Notes: generated by a model not told the origin, from the letters alone. 64,000 nt of DNA from Nonomuraea endophytica (GCF_014203235.1 NZ_JACHIN010000010.1:186001-250000), one strand, 5' to 3'; positions 6,908 through 16,274 are shown, counted from the first letter of the stretch. Translations and numbers: made by a program.

Positions 6908-9148
6908 ATGTCCAATCGTCAAAGTGCTCTGGCTGAGGCGATCGAGTCCGAGCAGGTCAAGGTCTCGATGTTGTACGGCAGGCTTGACCTCGCGCGCGAG
7001 CGGGCCGAGCGGGCGTTGCGCGAGGTGCACGGCGGCGGCGGAGCGGGCCTGACCGCCCGGATGCTGGTCGAGCGCGAGGTCACCGCGGGGGAGCAGGCCG
7101 GCCGCCTGGCCCAGCTCCACGCGGTCGAGCGGGGCCTGTGCTTCGGCCGCATCGACGAGACCGGCGGCCGCACCATCTACATCGGCCGCATCGGCCTGCG
7201 CGACGACGAGCACGAGTCCGTCCTCATCGACTGGCGCGCGCCGGCCGCGCGCCCCTTCTACGTAGCCACCCCCGCCGACCCCGCCGGTCTGGTACGGCGC
7301 CGCCACCTGCACACCCGCGCGCGCACGGTGGTGGGCCTGGACGACGAGGTGCTCGACCTGGCCGGGATGAGCGAGCGCGACCGCCGCGACCTGGTCGGGG
7401 AGGCCGCGCTGCTGGCGGCGCTGCGCCGGGGGCGCACCGGCCGGATGACCGACGTCGTGGCGACCATCCAGACCGAGCAGGACCGGGTGATCAGGGCCGG
7501 GCTCCAGGGGGCGCTGGTGGTGCAGGGCGGACCCGGCACCGGAAAGACGGTCGCGGCGCTGCACCGGGCGGCGTACCTGCTCTACACCCACCGCGGCGCC
7601 CTCGACCGGCGCGGCGTGCTCGTGGTCGGCCCGAACCCGATGTTCCTGCGCTACATCGGCCAGGTGCTGCCCGCGCTGGGCGAGACGCAGGTGGTGATGG
7701 CGACGGTGGGCGAGCTGTTCCCCGGCGTGCGCGCCACCGTCCACGACCCGGCTCCTGTCGCGCTGGTCAAGGGCGACCTGCGGATGGCCGACTTCGTGGC
7801 GGCGGCGGTGCGCGACCGCCAGCGCCTGCCCGACGGCGACCTGGAGATCTCCTACGACGGCCTGCCGCTGCGGGTCGCGCACGAGACGTGCGCCGCGCTG
7901 CGGCGGCGGGCCCGCGCGGTCCGGCTGCCGCACAACATGGCACGCAAGCTGTTCGTGACCGAGCTGCTCAAGGAACTGGTCGTGGCCGAGGCGCGGGCCC
8001 TGGAGGCGGCGCTGCGCATCGAGGACCTGGACGACCCCGAGTACACGCCGCTGGAGCTGGATCGCGACCTCGACGAGACCGATCTCAGGCTGGGCTCCGA
8101 GCGCCTGTGGGCGGAGGAGACGGTACGCCGCGCGGTCGACGAGCTCTGGCCGGAGCTGACTCCGCAGCGCCTGATCGGCGAGACGTTCGCCGACCCGGAG
8201 GCGCTGGCCAGGACCGTGCCGGAAGGGCTCGACCGCCAAGTTCTGCTGCGGCCCCTGGACGCCGCGTGGACGGTCGGCGACGTCCCGCTGCTGGACGAGG
8301 CGGCCGAACTCCTGGGCGAGGACGACTCCGCCCGGCGCGCGGCCGCCCGCGAGGGCGACGGCGAGCGCGAGGAGGAGGAACTGTTCGCGAGCGAAGTGGT
8401 GCGGCTGGCCGGCGTCGGCCACCTGCTGGAGGGCGGCGGCCTGGCCGAGCGCCACCACGACGACGGGCCGTGGCAGAGCCTGGCCGAGCGGGCCGCCGCC
8501 GACCGCAGGTGGGCCTATGGCCACGTGATCGTGGACGAGGCGCAGGAACTGTCGGCGATGGCCTGGCGGCTGGTCATGCGCCGGGTCCCGGCCCGCTCGC
8601 TGACCGTGGTGGGCGACGTGGCGCAGACCGGCTCGGCGGCCGGGGCGCGCACGTGGGCCCAGATGCTCGATCCCTATCTGGAGGGCCGGTGGCGGGAGGA
8701 GCGGCTGCTGGTCAACTACCGGACGCCGGTGGAGATCATGCGGCTGGCCGCCGACGTGCTGCGGGAGATCGACCCCGGGCACGAGCCGCCGGAGTCGGTG
8801 CGTGAGGGCGGCGCCGAGCCCAGAGCGGTGGCGGGCGGGCCCGAGGTGCTGCCCGGCCTGGTGGCGGCCGAGCTGGCGGCGATCGGGGAGGGCCGGGCCG
8901 GGGTGATCGTCTCCGACGCCGGGCACGCGCGGGTGGCGGCGTTGTTCCCGGGCGGCGACGACCTCGACGCGCCGGTGGCGGTGCTGACGGTGACGCAGGC
9001 CAAGGGGCTGGAGTTCGACACGGTGGTGGTGGTCGATCCGGCGGGGATGAGCGGGCGCGACCTTTATGTGGCGGTGACGCGGGCGACGCGGCGGCTGACG
9101 GTGGTGCACGAAGGACCGCTGCCGAGGACGCTGGCCCGGCTGGAGTAG
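6908..9148 (+). CDS. helR: HelD/HelR-type RNA polymerase recycling ATPase
   Basis: 746 residues. An N-terminal antiparallel coiled coil (about 1-70) is followed by an SF1-like ATPase core: Walker A GGPGTGKTVAALHR near residue 207, DEAQELS near 540, motif III GDVAQTG, motif V TVTQAKGLEFDTVVVVD and motif VI AVTRATRRL. HelD proteins remove stalled RNA polymerase from DNA; actinobacterial HelR also displaces rifamycins. ATG 6908 has TAGGAG 11 nt upstream. The symbol is inferred from the family. Confidence 0.82.
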   Translation: MSNRQSALAEAIESEQVKVSMLYGRLDLARERAERALREVHGGGGAGLTARMLVEREVTAGEQAGRLAQLHAVERGLCFGRIDETGGRTIYIGRIGLRDDEHESVLIDWRAPAARPFYVATPADPAGLVRRRHLHTRARTVVGLDDEVLDLAGMSERDRRDLVGEAALLAALRRGRTGRMTDVVATIQTEQDRVIRAGLQGALVVQGGPGTGKTVAALHRAAYLLYTHRGALDRRGVLVVGPNPMFLRYIGQVLPALGETQVVMATVGELFPGVRATVHDPAPVALVKGDLRMADFVAAAVRDRQRLPDGDLEISYDGLPLRVAHETCAALRRRARAVRLPHNMARKLFVTELLKELVVAEARALEAALRIEDLDDPEYTPLELDRDLDETDLRLGSERLWAEETVRRAVDELWPELTPQRLIGETFADPEALARTVPEGLDRQVLLRPLDAAWTVGDVPLLDEAAELLGEDDSARRAAAREGDGEREEEELFASEVVRLAGVGHLLEGGGLAERHHDDGPWQSLAERAAADRRWAYGHVIVDEAQELSAMAWRLVMRRVPARSLTVVGDVAQTGSAAGARTWAQMLDPYLEGRWREERLLVNYRTPVEIMRLAADVLREIDPGHEPPESVREGGAEPRAVAGGPEVLPGLVAAELAAIGEGRAGVIVSDAGHARVAALFPGGDDLDAPVAVLTVTQAKGLEFDTVVVVDPAGMSGRDLYVAVTRATRRLTVVHEGPLPRTLARLE

Positions 9149-9154
9149 CCGGGT

Positions 9155-9592
9155 TCAGAGACAGTGGGCCACTTCGTGGATCTTCTCGGTGACCTCGGCG
9201 AGTGTCTTCAGGGTGTCGAGGTCGAGGCGTTCCATGATGCGGCGGAAGTGGCCGAGGCCGGTGTCGTTGATCTGCTCGATCAGCTCGCGGCCGGCGTCGG
9301 TCAGCCGGATGCGGCGTACCCGCCGGTCGTGCTGGTCCTCGTAGCGGCTGACCAGGCCGTGGGCGACGAGGCGGTCGACGATGCCGGTGACCGTGCCCAG
9401 GCCGACGCCGAGGCTGTGCGCGAGGTCCTGACCGGAGGCCGAGCCGTGGTAGGACACGATCATGACGACCTTGAGCTGACGCAGGGTCAGGTTGCTGTCG
9501 AAGAGGGGTGATCGATCTTGGGTGAGGAATCGTCCCAGCTCACGATGAGTCTCGGTGATCCGGCGGATCAGTTCGGCGCGTTCGTCGTCCAC
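9155..9592 (-). CDS. MarR family transcriptional repressor
   Basis: 145 residues from GTG 9592, chosen because AAGGGG lies 5 nt upstream and the protein then has normal MarR length; GTG 9598 or ATG 9655 are alternatives, but the latter would place the candidate operator inside the coding region. Winged helix: SGQDLAHSLGVGLGTVTGIVDRLVAHGLV recognition region, wing DQHDRRVRRIRLT. Divergent from the RND pump and probably its repressor. Confidence 0.85.
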   Translation of the reverse strand: MDDERAELIRRITETHRELGRFLTQDRSPLFDSNLTLRQLKVVMIVSYHGSASGQDLAHSLGVGLGTVTGIVDRLVAHGLVSRYEDQHDRRVRRIRLTDAGRELIEQINDTGLGHFRRIMERLDLDTLKTLAEVTEKIHEVAHCL

Positions 9593-9604
9593 ACTCACCC
9601 CTTG

Positions 9605-9628
9605 CTTCCTGAGAAGGTTATCAGGAAG
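9605..9628. promoter_or_regulatory. Candidate MarR operator
   Basis: CTTCCTGA (9605-9612) and TCAGGAAG (9621-9628) are perfect 8-bp arms with an 8-bp spacer, between the MarR gene and the RND pump gene. Size and position fit a MarR dimer site controlling both genes. Confidence 0.6.
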
Positions 9629-9695
9629 TCCATAGGTCGTTAAATATTCGTGCAAGGCGAAGTGTTAGTCTGGGGCGAACTCTGAAGGGACCCCC

Positions 9696-12600
9696 ATGAC
9701 CGCTTTCGCCCGGTTGAGCCTTGTCAACCGCAGCCTTGTGATCTTGGTCGCGATCGTGCTCAGCGCGTTCGGCGCATTCACGATTCCGCAGTTGAAGCAG
9801 CAGTTGCTGCCCTCTTTGGCCTTCCCCGGCGCGTTCGTGGTCGCTCCTTATCCGGGCGCCTCGCCGGAGATCGTGGAGGACCAGGTCACCAAGCCCATCG
9901 AGGACTCCTTCAAGGGCATCGAGGGCATGGAGCAGATCACCTCCACCTCGAAGGAGGGCCTGGCCCAGATCCAGGTGGCCTTCGCTTTCGGCACCGACAT
10001 CGAGGCCTCGCTCAACAAGATGCAGACGGCGGTCAGCCGCATCCAGTCACAGCTGCCGGACAACGTCGATCCGCAGGTCGTGGCCGGCAACACCGACGAC
10101 ATCCCGGTGATGGTGCTGTCGGTGGGCGACGGCGGCGACTCCCGGGCGATGGCCGAGAAGCTGCGCACGATCATGGTGCCGGAGTTGCAGGCCGTCGAGG
10201 GCGTACGCGAGGCGTCGGTCACCGGCACCCGCGACGAGGTGGTCACCATCACCCCCGACGCCAAGAAGATGGCCAAGGCGGGCGTGTCGGCGGCGCAGAT
10301 CCCCGAGGTGCTGAAGGCCAACGGCACGCCGATCCCGGCCGGCTCGCTGACCGATGACGGCAAGTCCCTGTCGGTCCAGGTGGGCGCCCGGGTCGACTCG
10401 CTGAACAAGCTCAAGGACCTTTACCTCACCCCGGCCCAGCCCCAGGCTCAGCCGCAGAACCCGGCCCAGGCACAGCCGCAGGGCCGGCCGCAGGGTCAGC
10501 CCCAGGGGCAGCCGCAGGGCCGCCCGCAGACCGGCCAAGCCCCGCCGCAGGCCATCCCGACGCCGAAGCCGCTCAAGCCGGTCAAGCTCGGCTCCGTGGC
10601 GACGGTCGAGCGCGGCCTGGCCGACGCGAGCACGATCACCCGCACCGACGGCCACACCAGCCTCGGCGTGTCGGTGACGATGTCGCCCGACGGCAACGCC
10701 GTGACGATCTCCGACGAGATCCGCGAGAAGCTGCCCGAGCTGACCAAGTCGCTGGGCGACTCCTCGAACACCGCGGTCGAGGTGGTCTTCGACCAGGCCC
10801 CCTACGTCCAGGAGTCGATCAAGAGCCTGACCACCGAGGGCCTGCTCGGCCTGGCCTTCGCCGTGCTGGTCATTCTGGTCTTCCTGCTGTCGGTGCGCTC
10901 GACGCTGGTGACCGCGGTCTCGATCCCGCTGTCGGTGGTCATCGCGCTCATCGCGCTCTGGGCGGGCGACTACTCGCTCAACATGCTGACGCTGGGCGCG
11001 CTCACGATCGCCGTCGGCCGCGTGGTCGACGACTCGATCGTGGTGCTGGAGAACATCAAACGCCATCTCGCGTACGGCGAGGCCAAACTCCAAGCCATCT
11101 TGACCGCGGTCCGCGAGGTGTCGGGAGCGGTCACCGCCTCCACATTGACCACGGTGGCGGTGTTCGCGCCGATCGCGGTCGTCGGCGGCATGGTCGGCGA
11201 ACTGTTCGGCCCGTTCTCGGTCACGGTGGCCGTCGCCCTGCTGGCCTCGCTCGTGGTGTCGCTGACCGTGGTGCCGGTGCTGGCGTACTGGTTCCTGAAG
11301 ACGCCGAAGCTGACGCCCGAGCAGGCGCGCGCCTACCGCGAGAAGGCCGAGGCGAAGGAGCTGCGCAGCCCGCTGCAGCGCATGTACCTGCCGGTGCTGC
11401 GCTTCGCGACCCGCTTCCGGGTGGTGACGCTGCTCATCGGCGTGGCCGTGTTCGTCGGCACGATGGGCCTGGCCGGGCAGATGCGCACGAACTTCCTGGA
11501 CTCCTCCGGGCAGAACACGATCTCGATCAGCCAGAAGATGCCGGTCGGCACCGACCTGAAGACGACCGACGCGGCGGCCAAGAAGGTGGAGGACTCGCTG
11601 TCCGGCCTGGACGGCGTGGAGTCCTACCAGGTCAACGTGGGTGGCGGCAACCAGATGCAGGGTGGCGTCGGCGGTGGCGCCGACCGGGCCTCGTACTCGG
11701 TGACGCTGAAGGAGGACGTCGACACGGTCGCGGTGGAGCAGCGCATCCGCGAGCGGCTGGAAGGGCTGAGCGGCGTCGGCGAGGTGAAGGTCGGCGCGCA
11801 GAGCGGCGGGTTCTCCTCCGACTCGATCGACGTGATCGTCCAGGCGCCGGAGGCGGAGTCGCTGCGCACGGCGTCCGAGGCGGTCAAGACCGCGATGGCC
11901 GACGTGCCGGGCCTGCGTGACGTGTCCTCGAACCTGGAGGCCAGCGCGCCGCGCGTCGAGGTGCGGGTGGACCGGGAGAAGGCGGCCGAGAAGGGCCTGT
12001 CGGAGGCCCAGGTGGGCCAGGCCGTGGCGCAGGCCTTCCGCGGCGCGCCGCTGGGCGAGATCACGCTCGACGGCCGCTCCTCCGACCTGGTGCTCCGCGG
12101 CGACGACGCGCCCGCCGACATCGAGGAGATCGAGAAGCTGAAGCTGCCGACCGCGGCCGGCCTGATCAAGCTGTCGTCGGTGGCCGACGTCGAAGAGGTG
12201 GCCGGGCCGACGCAGGTCTCGCGCATCGACGGCGAACGCTCGGCGACGATCTCGGCCAAGGCGGCCGGCAGCGACCTGGGCAGCGTCACGCAGACGCTGA
12301 CGACCAAGCTGGACGGCGTGGCCCTGGGCGCCGGCGCCTCCTACACCATCGGCGGCGTCTCGGCCGACCAGGCGGAGGCGTTCTCGGACCTGGGCATCGC
12401 GATGCTCGCGGCGATCGCGATCGTCTTCATGATCATGGTGGCGACGTTCCGCTCGTTCATCCAGCCGCTGATCCTGCTGGTGTCGATCCCGTTCGCGGCG
12501 ACGGGCGCGATCGGCCTGCTCGTGGCGACGGACACGGCGCTGGGCGTGCCGGCGTTGATCGGCATGCTGATGCTGATCGGCATCGTGGTCACGAACGCGA

Positions 12601-12983
12601 TCGTGCTGATCGACCTGATCAACCAGTACCGCGAGCAGGGCATGGGCATCGTCGAGGCGGTCGTCGAAGGCGGCCGGCGCAGGTTGCGGCCGATCCTGAT
12701 GACGGCGGTGGCGACGATCTGCGCCCTCACCCCGATGGCGCTGGGCGTGACCGGGTCGGGCGGATTCATCTCGCAGCCGCTGGCCATCGTGGTCATCGGC
12801 GGCCTGATCTCCTCGACCCTGTTGACCCTCGTGTTGGTGCCCACGCTTTACGTTGGTGCAAGCATGACGCATGAGCGAATCAAGAAGCGGCGCGCTGGCC
12901 GTGGCGGGTCTGATTCCGGCGATCGGGTACATCCGCGTCTCGATGATGCTGGAAGAGAAAATCTCGCCAGCCATTCAGCGTGA
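9696..12983 (+). CDS. RND efflux transporter (AcrB/HAE1-like), 3' end altered by prophage
   Basis: 1095 residues in the present frame. An RND permease with 12 transmembrane helices, two large periplasmic-type loops and a Gln/Pro-rich low-complexity insert (about residues 248-288). Helix 12 is complete up to LVLVPTLY; everything after about position 12,850 (VGASMTHERIKKR to the stop) is read from prophage DNA in the integrase region. The transport core is therefore intact while the native C-terminal tail is replaced. Substrate unknown; probably repressed by the divergent MarR. Confidence 0.85.
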   Translation: MTAFARLSLVNRSLVILVAIVLSAFGAFTIPQLKQQLLPSLAFPGAFVVAPYPGASPEIVEDQVTKPIEDSFKGIEGMEQITSTSKEGLAQIQVAFAFGTDIEASLNKMQTAVSRIQSQLPDNVDPQVVAGNTDDIPVMVLSVGDGGDSRAMAEKLRTIMVPELQAVEGVREASVTGTRDEVVTITPDAKKMAKAGVSAAQIPEVLKANGTPIPAGSLTDDGKSLSVQVGARVDSLNKLKDLYLTPAQPQAQPQNPAQAQPQGRPQGQPQGQPQGRPQTGQAPPQAIPTPKPLKPVKLGSVATVERGLADASTITRTDGHTSLGVSVTMSPDGNAVTISDEIREKLPELTKSLGDSSNTAVEVVFDQAPYVQESIKSLTTEGLLGLAFAVLVILVFLLSVRSTLVTAVSIPLSVVIALIALWAGDYSLNMLTLGALTIAVGRVVDDSIVVLENIKRHLAYGEAKLQAILTAVREVSGAVTASTLTTVAVFAPIAVVGGMVGELFGPFSVTVAVALLASLVVSLTVVPVLAYWFLKTPKLTPEQARAYREKAEAKELRSPLQRMYLPVLRFATRFRVVTLLIGVAVFVGTMGLAGQMRTNFLDSSGQNTISISQKMPVGTDLKTTDAAAKKVEDSLSGLDGVESYQVNVGGGNQMQGGVGGGADRASYSVTLKEDVDTVAVEQRIRERLEGLSGVGEVKVGAQSGGFSSDSIDVIVQAPEAESLRTASEAVKTAMADVPGLRDVSSNLEASAPRVEVRVDREKAAEKGLSEAQVGQAVAQAFRGAPLGEITLDGRSSDLVLRGDDAPADIEEIEKLKLPTAAGLIKLSSVADVEEVAGPTQVSRIDGERSATISAKAAGSDLGSVTQTLTTKLDGVALGAGASYTIGGVSADQAEAFSDLGIAMLAAIAIVFMIMVATFRSFIQPLILLVSIPFAATGAIGLLVATDTALGVPALIGMLMLIGIVVTNAIVLIDLINQYREQGMGIVEAVVEGGRRRLRPILMTAVATICALTPMALGVTGSGGFISQPLAIVVIGGLISSTLLTLVLVPTLYVGASMTHERIKKRRAGRGGSDSGDRVHPRLDDAGRENLASHSA
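12833..12871. other. Approximate left attachment junction (attL)
   Basis: Conserved RND sequence (VPTLY) ends here and the integrase start codon lies at 12871. Two direct copies of GTTGGTGC (12833-12840 and 12852-12859) flank CCCACGCTTTAC. The exact crossover dinucleotide cannot be fixed without the right junction or an unoccupied homologue. Confidence 0.5.
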
Positions 12984-14895
12984 CTCCATTGAGTCCTACG
13001 CCGCCCGGCGGGGTTACTACATCCCGCCGGGCATGTGGCCCGAAGGCGGCTGGATAGAAGACCTGGACGTGTCCGGACGGACATTTCAGCGCAAGATCAT
13101 GGACGCGATTGCCCAGGTCGAGAAGGGGACGTCCAAAGCAATCCTCGTCTGGAAGTACTCCCGGTTCGGCCGGAACCGGACCGGGAACCAGCTCAACCTC
13201 GCCAGAGTGGAAGCAGCCGGCGGTGAGCTGATCTCCTCCACTGAAGAGGTGGACGCGCGTACTGCGGTGGGGAAGTTGACCCGCGGCGTGCTCATGGAGA
13301 TCGCTGCCTTCGAGTCGGATCGGGCTGGCGAGTCGTGGGCCGATGCGTATCAGAACCGGGTCGCGCGTGGTCTGCCGCCCTACGGTCGCGCCTACTTCGG
13401 GTACATCCGGCGCGGGCGCATGCCTCACCCTCTCTCGCCGACGCACACCCTACGAGATCCATCTGACGGCGAAGAGCGCTACGAGCCGGACATGGAGTCG
13501 GGCGCCGCCGAGATGCACGCCGAGCTGTACGAGACGTGGGTCGTGGACCAGAACTTCGCGTCCCTGGCCCGGGAGCTGAATCGGAGGGGCTTCAGGACCT
13601 CCGGCGGTCTCCTATGGAGCGCCGAGACCGTTTTGCAGCTCATGGACAGGGGCTTCGCCGCTGGCCTGATCCGCATCCACGATCCGGAGTGCGCTTGTCG
13701 TAGGCCCTCCCGCTGCCCGCGCAAGGTCTTTCGGCCTGGAGCTCACGAAGCTCTCATCAGCCCGGAGCTGTGGGCGAAGTACCAGGCGTTGCGAGCTGGG
13801 AGGGTCATTCGCCGGGTCCGTTCTGTCCATCACTACGTGTCGTTCATCACCTGCTGGCACTGCGGCGGTGGCATGCACCTGTTGCAGCATTCTGCCTCGT
13901 TCTTCTGCGGATCCAGGGCTCGCCACGACGAGGAGGTGTGCGGATCGCGGCATGTGCCTAAGCGCGCAGTGGATGAGGCGGTGGTGAGCGTCCTTCGGGG
14001 GTGGGCACCGGAGATCGAGGCTGCCGCCGCGGCCGTGACTGTCGAGCCCGCGCAGCGTGAGAAGGACGTGCGTCGGCTGACGAAGGAGGTGGAGCGGGTC
14101 GCGGCAGATCTCGACCACCAGACCCTCCTGCTGACCCGCCGCCTGATTCCTGAGGATTCGTATCTGCGTACCCGCGACGCGTTGCTGGCGGAGCAGCAGA
14201 GGTTCCGGGAGTCTCTCCGGCAGTTGGAGGTGGATTCCGAAGAGACTCGGATCTCGCATCATGCCGCCCGGCAGGTCATGGACGGCCTCGTGGCGGAGTG
14301 GCCGAGTCTGGGTGTGCTGGAGCGTCGCTCCTTGCTGATGCAGGTGATCGAGCGTGTGGCGGTGGAGAAGCCTTCGTATGAGCAGGCGTGGCTGTGGATC
14401 TACCCGACGTTCGAGGGGGAGGCCAAGCGGGTCCGTCTGGGCGGGAAGGCTCAGCTTGAGCGGACCACGGAGACGGTCTTGAGGATGCTGACGGACGCAG
14501 GCGGCCGGTCGCTGGGGGCGGGGGAGTTGCGTTCGGCGGTGGGGGTCTCGCAGCCGACGTTCGGCCGGGCGATGCAGGACCTGATGTCGTTGGGTGTTGT
14601 CGCTCGGGAGGGCAAGGGGCCGATTACTCGGTACCGGCTGTTGAAGCCGATGCCTGCGCAGCCCACGCTCGATGCCGTGAAGACGGAGATCGTCCGGGCG
14701 CTGGTGGAGGCTCGGGGGGAGTCGCTCGGTGCTCGTGAGTTGCGGGTGCGAGTCGGGGCGACGTTGCCGACGTTCGGTCGGGCTGTGATGGTCCTGGCGG
14801 CTGAGGACGTCCTGGCGCGTGAGGGGAAGGGTAAGTCGTCGCGTTATCGTCTGGCTCATAAGGCAAGCCGTATCGCTGGCCAGAAACGTCTGTAG
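12871..14895 (+). CDS. int: Large serine recombinase (phage integrase)
   Basis: 674 residues. Resolvase catalytic domain with GYIRVS (nucleophile S24), the SRFGR block near 104-108, a recombinase domain (about 160-290), a zinc ribbon (CWHCGGGMHL, later FFCGS and VCGS, about 325-355), a coiled coil (about 395-460), and an unusual C-terminus of two winged-helix-like repeats (about 528-592 and 600-665) sharing L-G-A-x-E-L-R and P-T-F-G-R-A. ATG 12871 overlaps the RND reading frame and lacks a clear Shine-Dalgarno; GTG 12900 would also keep the catalytic Ser. Confidence 0.93.
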   Translation: MSESRSGALAVAGLIPAIGYIRVSMMLEEKISPAIQRDSIESYAARRGYYIPPGMWPEGGWIEDLDVSGRTFQRKIMDAIAQVEKGTSKAILVWKYSRFGRNRTGNQLNLARVEAAGGELISSTEEVDARTAVGKLTRGVLMEIAAFESDRAGESWADAYQNRVARGLPPYGRAYFGYIRRGRMPHPLSPTHTLRDPSDGEERYEPDMESGAAEMHAELYETWVVDQNFASLARELNRRGFRTSGGLLWSAETVLQLMDRGFAAGLIRIHDPECACRRPSRCPRKVFRPGAHEALISPELWAKYQALRAGRVIRRVRSVHHYVSFITCWHCGGGMHLLQHSASFFCGSRARHDEEVCGSRHVPKRAVDEAVVSVLRGWAPEIEAAAAAVTVEPAQREKDVRRLTKEVERVAADLDHQTLLLTRRLIPEDSYLRTRDALLAEQQRFRESLRQLEVDSEETRISHHAARQVMDGLVAEWPSLGVLERRSLLMQVIERVAVEKPSYEQAWLWIYPTFEGEAKRVRLGGKAQLERTTETVLRMLTDAGGRSLGAGELRSAVGVSQPTFGRAMQDLMSLGVVAREGKGPITRYRLLKPMPAQPTLDAVKTEIVRALVEARGESLGARELRVRVGATLPTFGRAVMVLAAEDVLAREGKGKSSRYRLAHKASRIAGQKRL

Positions 14896-15115
14896 GGGTC
14901 GCTGGGGGAGTTTCGGGACGGGTTGAACCTTGGGGGTCTGGTCGGGTTGTCGGTGCGTTTGGGGACCGTCTGAGCTGGTCACAGCACGACATTTGGTTTA
15001 GTTGCGAAAACGCAAGCGTCATGAGAAGATCACCGAAGACCAAACACAGTCTGAGCTGCGAAAACGCCGCACGAAGGGGCCGCGCCAACCGGCTCCGAAC
15101 CTAGAAGCAGAACAC

Positions 15116-15134
15116 AACCCACAAGCCAAACCGC
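15116..15134 (+). repeat. AACCCGCAAGCNAAACCGC-type repeat, copy 1
   Basis: AACCCACAAGCCAAACCGC, followed immediately by a 12-bp hairpin and then the gene at 15187. It is one of about eight good copies of this 19-bp motif in the prophage. The preceding gene-free stretch 14896-15115 also holds TTGCG-AAAA-CGCAA (15002-15015), a small inverted repeat, and nothing else I recognise. Confidence 0.7.
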
Positions 15135-15136
15135 CA

Positions 15137-15164
15137 GCAGGGACCGGCAAACGCCGGTCCCTGC
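15137..15164 (+). terminator. Strong hairpin (12-bp stem, AAAC loop)
   Basis: GCAGGGACCGGC (15137-15148) pairs perfectly with 15153-15164 across an AAAC loop. No U-run follows. It lies 22 bp before the next start codon, so it could be a terminator, RNA-processing site or leader structure. Confidence 0.55.
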
Positions 15165-15186
15165 GGCATTTCCCGGAAGGAACGCC

Positions 15187-15903
15187 ATGCCCCAGACCCG
15201 CTACGTCGCTACCGGCATCGTCGAACCGAACACCTTCCTCGCCGACCTCGACGGTGAGAAGCTGCACGAGCACTACCTGGTCGTCATCACCCAGGCCGAC
15301 ACCGACGAGCCGGAAACCGACAGCCAGAGCCTCTTCGCCAGCGAGATGGTCGTCGCCGTCCTCGACACCCTCACCTGCCTCTGTCGGCCGATCCCCGACT
15401 GGGACCAGTTCCTCGCTGGCCACGGCTGGAAGCGCCCCGGCAACGCGACCTGGGAAAAGAGCGGCGGCTGCTTCCACACCGAAGTCGTCGCCGACGACCC
15501 CGCCCAGGTCCCGCCGCCGGTGGAGTACGAGGCCGGCGAGCCGCTCCCGCTGTACGTGAAGGCCGCCGAGGCGCGAGCCGCGGGAACGTGCACGGAGTAC
15601 ATCATCGACGCCGTGGCCTGGGCCGCCGCTGAAAGCGCCAACCTTGACCGCTACGCCCTCACCTGGACGGAGCTCTACCACCGGATCGAGGACAGCGCCC
15701 ACGACGCCGCCGCCATCGCCGCTGGTTCCCTGAACACGACGGTGGGCACGGCGACGGGCCGGGACGCCCAGCTGATCGTCTCGGCCGCGATCGACGCCAC
15801 CTACGAGCTGCTGGCTGCCGAGCCCGCGTCCTGCCGGACCTGCGACGGGATCGCAGTTTCCGTCTCCCAGGGCCAGCCGGTCTGCCGGAACACTGGCCAC
15901 TAA
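15187..15903 (+). CDS. Hypothetical phage protein
   Basis: 238 residues, ATG with AAGGAA 5 nt upstream. Soluble and acidic, with no transmembrane segment. An N-terminal part contains paired Cys (TCLCRP) and a C-terminal segment has C-x2-C (SCRTCDG) with a further Cys near the end, so metal binding is possible. It is the first gene of the early plus-strand series behind the integrase. Not recognised. Confidence 0.7.
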   Translation: MPQTRYVATGIVEPNTFLADLDGEKLHEHYLVVITQADTDEPETDSQSLFASEMVVAVLDTLTCLCRPIPDWDQFLAGHGWKRPGNATWEKSGGCFHTEVVADDPAQVPPPVEYEAGEPLPLYVKAAEARAAGTCTEYIIDAVAWAAAESANLDRYALTWTELYHRIEDSAHDAAAIAAGSLNTTVGTATGRDAQLIVSAAIDATYELLAAEPASCRTCDGIAVSVSQGQPVCRNTGH

Positions 15904-15962
15904 CCCGCAAGCCAAACCGCTTTCCAGGCCGCGTCCAGCCAGCACGGCCCGACCTCACCCGA
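15902..15962 (+). promoter_or_regulatory. Composite start-associated element (ESAS/SAS-like), copy A
   Basis: AACCCGCAAGCCAAACCGC at 15902-15920, directly after the preceding stop, and CCTCACCCGA at 15953-15962, then AAGGAG and the ATG at 15975. Same order and spacing type as at 18332, 23600 and 42782. Confidence 0.65.
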
Positions 15963-15974
15963 CAAGGAGCCCCG

Positions 15975-16262
15975 ATGTACAGCCTGATCCCCCTGCGAAC
16001 GATGGCGGAAGGTCTCGGCAGCGGCAACGAGCTGCCCGCCGTTGTCCTCGCCGACTGCCTGCTGCTGAACCTCCGCGCCCTCCAGCAGGCAGCGGACCCG
16101 GTCCTGACCGGCGAGGACCACGCCTTCGGCGACGTCCGCCAGGCCCTCATCAAGGTTCTCGGCACGCAGGACTGGGGTCCGGAGATGGCCGCTGAGGCGG
16201 TCGCCTTCGCCCTGGAGCACTGCGTGAACATCCGCGACGCGATGCTCTCCGTTCAAGCCTGA
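15975..16262 (+). CDS. Hypothetical phage protein
   Basis: 95 residues, ATG preceded by the CCTCACCCGA element and an AAGGAG site. Predicted mostly helical, no Cys-metal motif and no membrane segment. A strong hairpin follows the stop. Not recognised. Confidence 0.65.
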   Translation: MYSLIPLRTMAEGLGSGNELPAVVLADCLLLNLRALQQAADPVLTGEDHAFGDVRQALIKVLGTQDWGPEMAAEAVAFALEHCVNIRDAMLSVQA

Positions 16263-16274
16263 CGCTCGCCGATT

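Noticed and set aside
6842..6908. Rifamycin-associated element upstream of helR
   Set aside because: I looked for the known 19-bp inverted repeat and saw no match between the palindrome and the start; only the unrelated 22-bp palindrome is present.
15002..15559. Long Arg/Pro-rich frame after the integrase
   Set aside because: Runs over the better-supported gene at 15187 in another frame. The first residues (RKRKRHEKITEDQ) look odd but the rest is composition noise.
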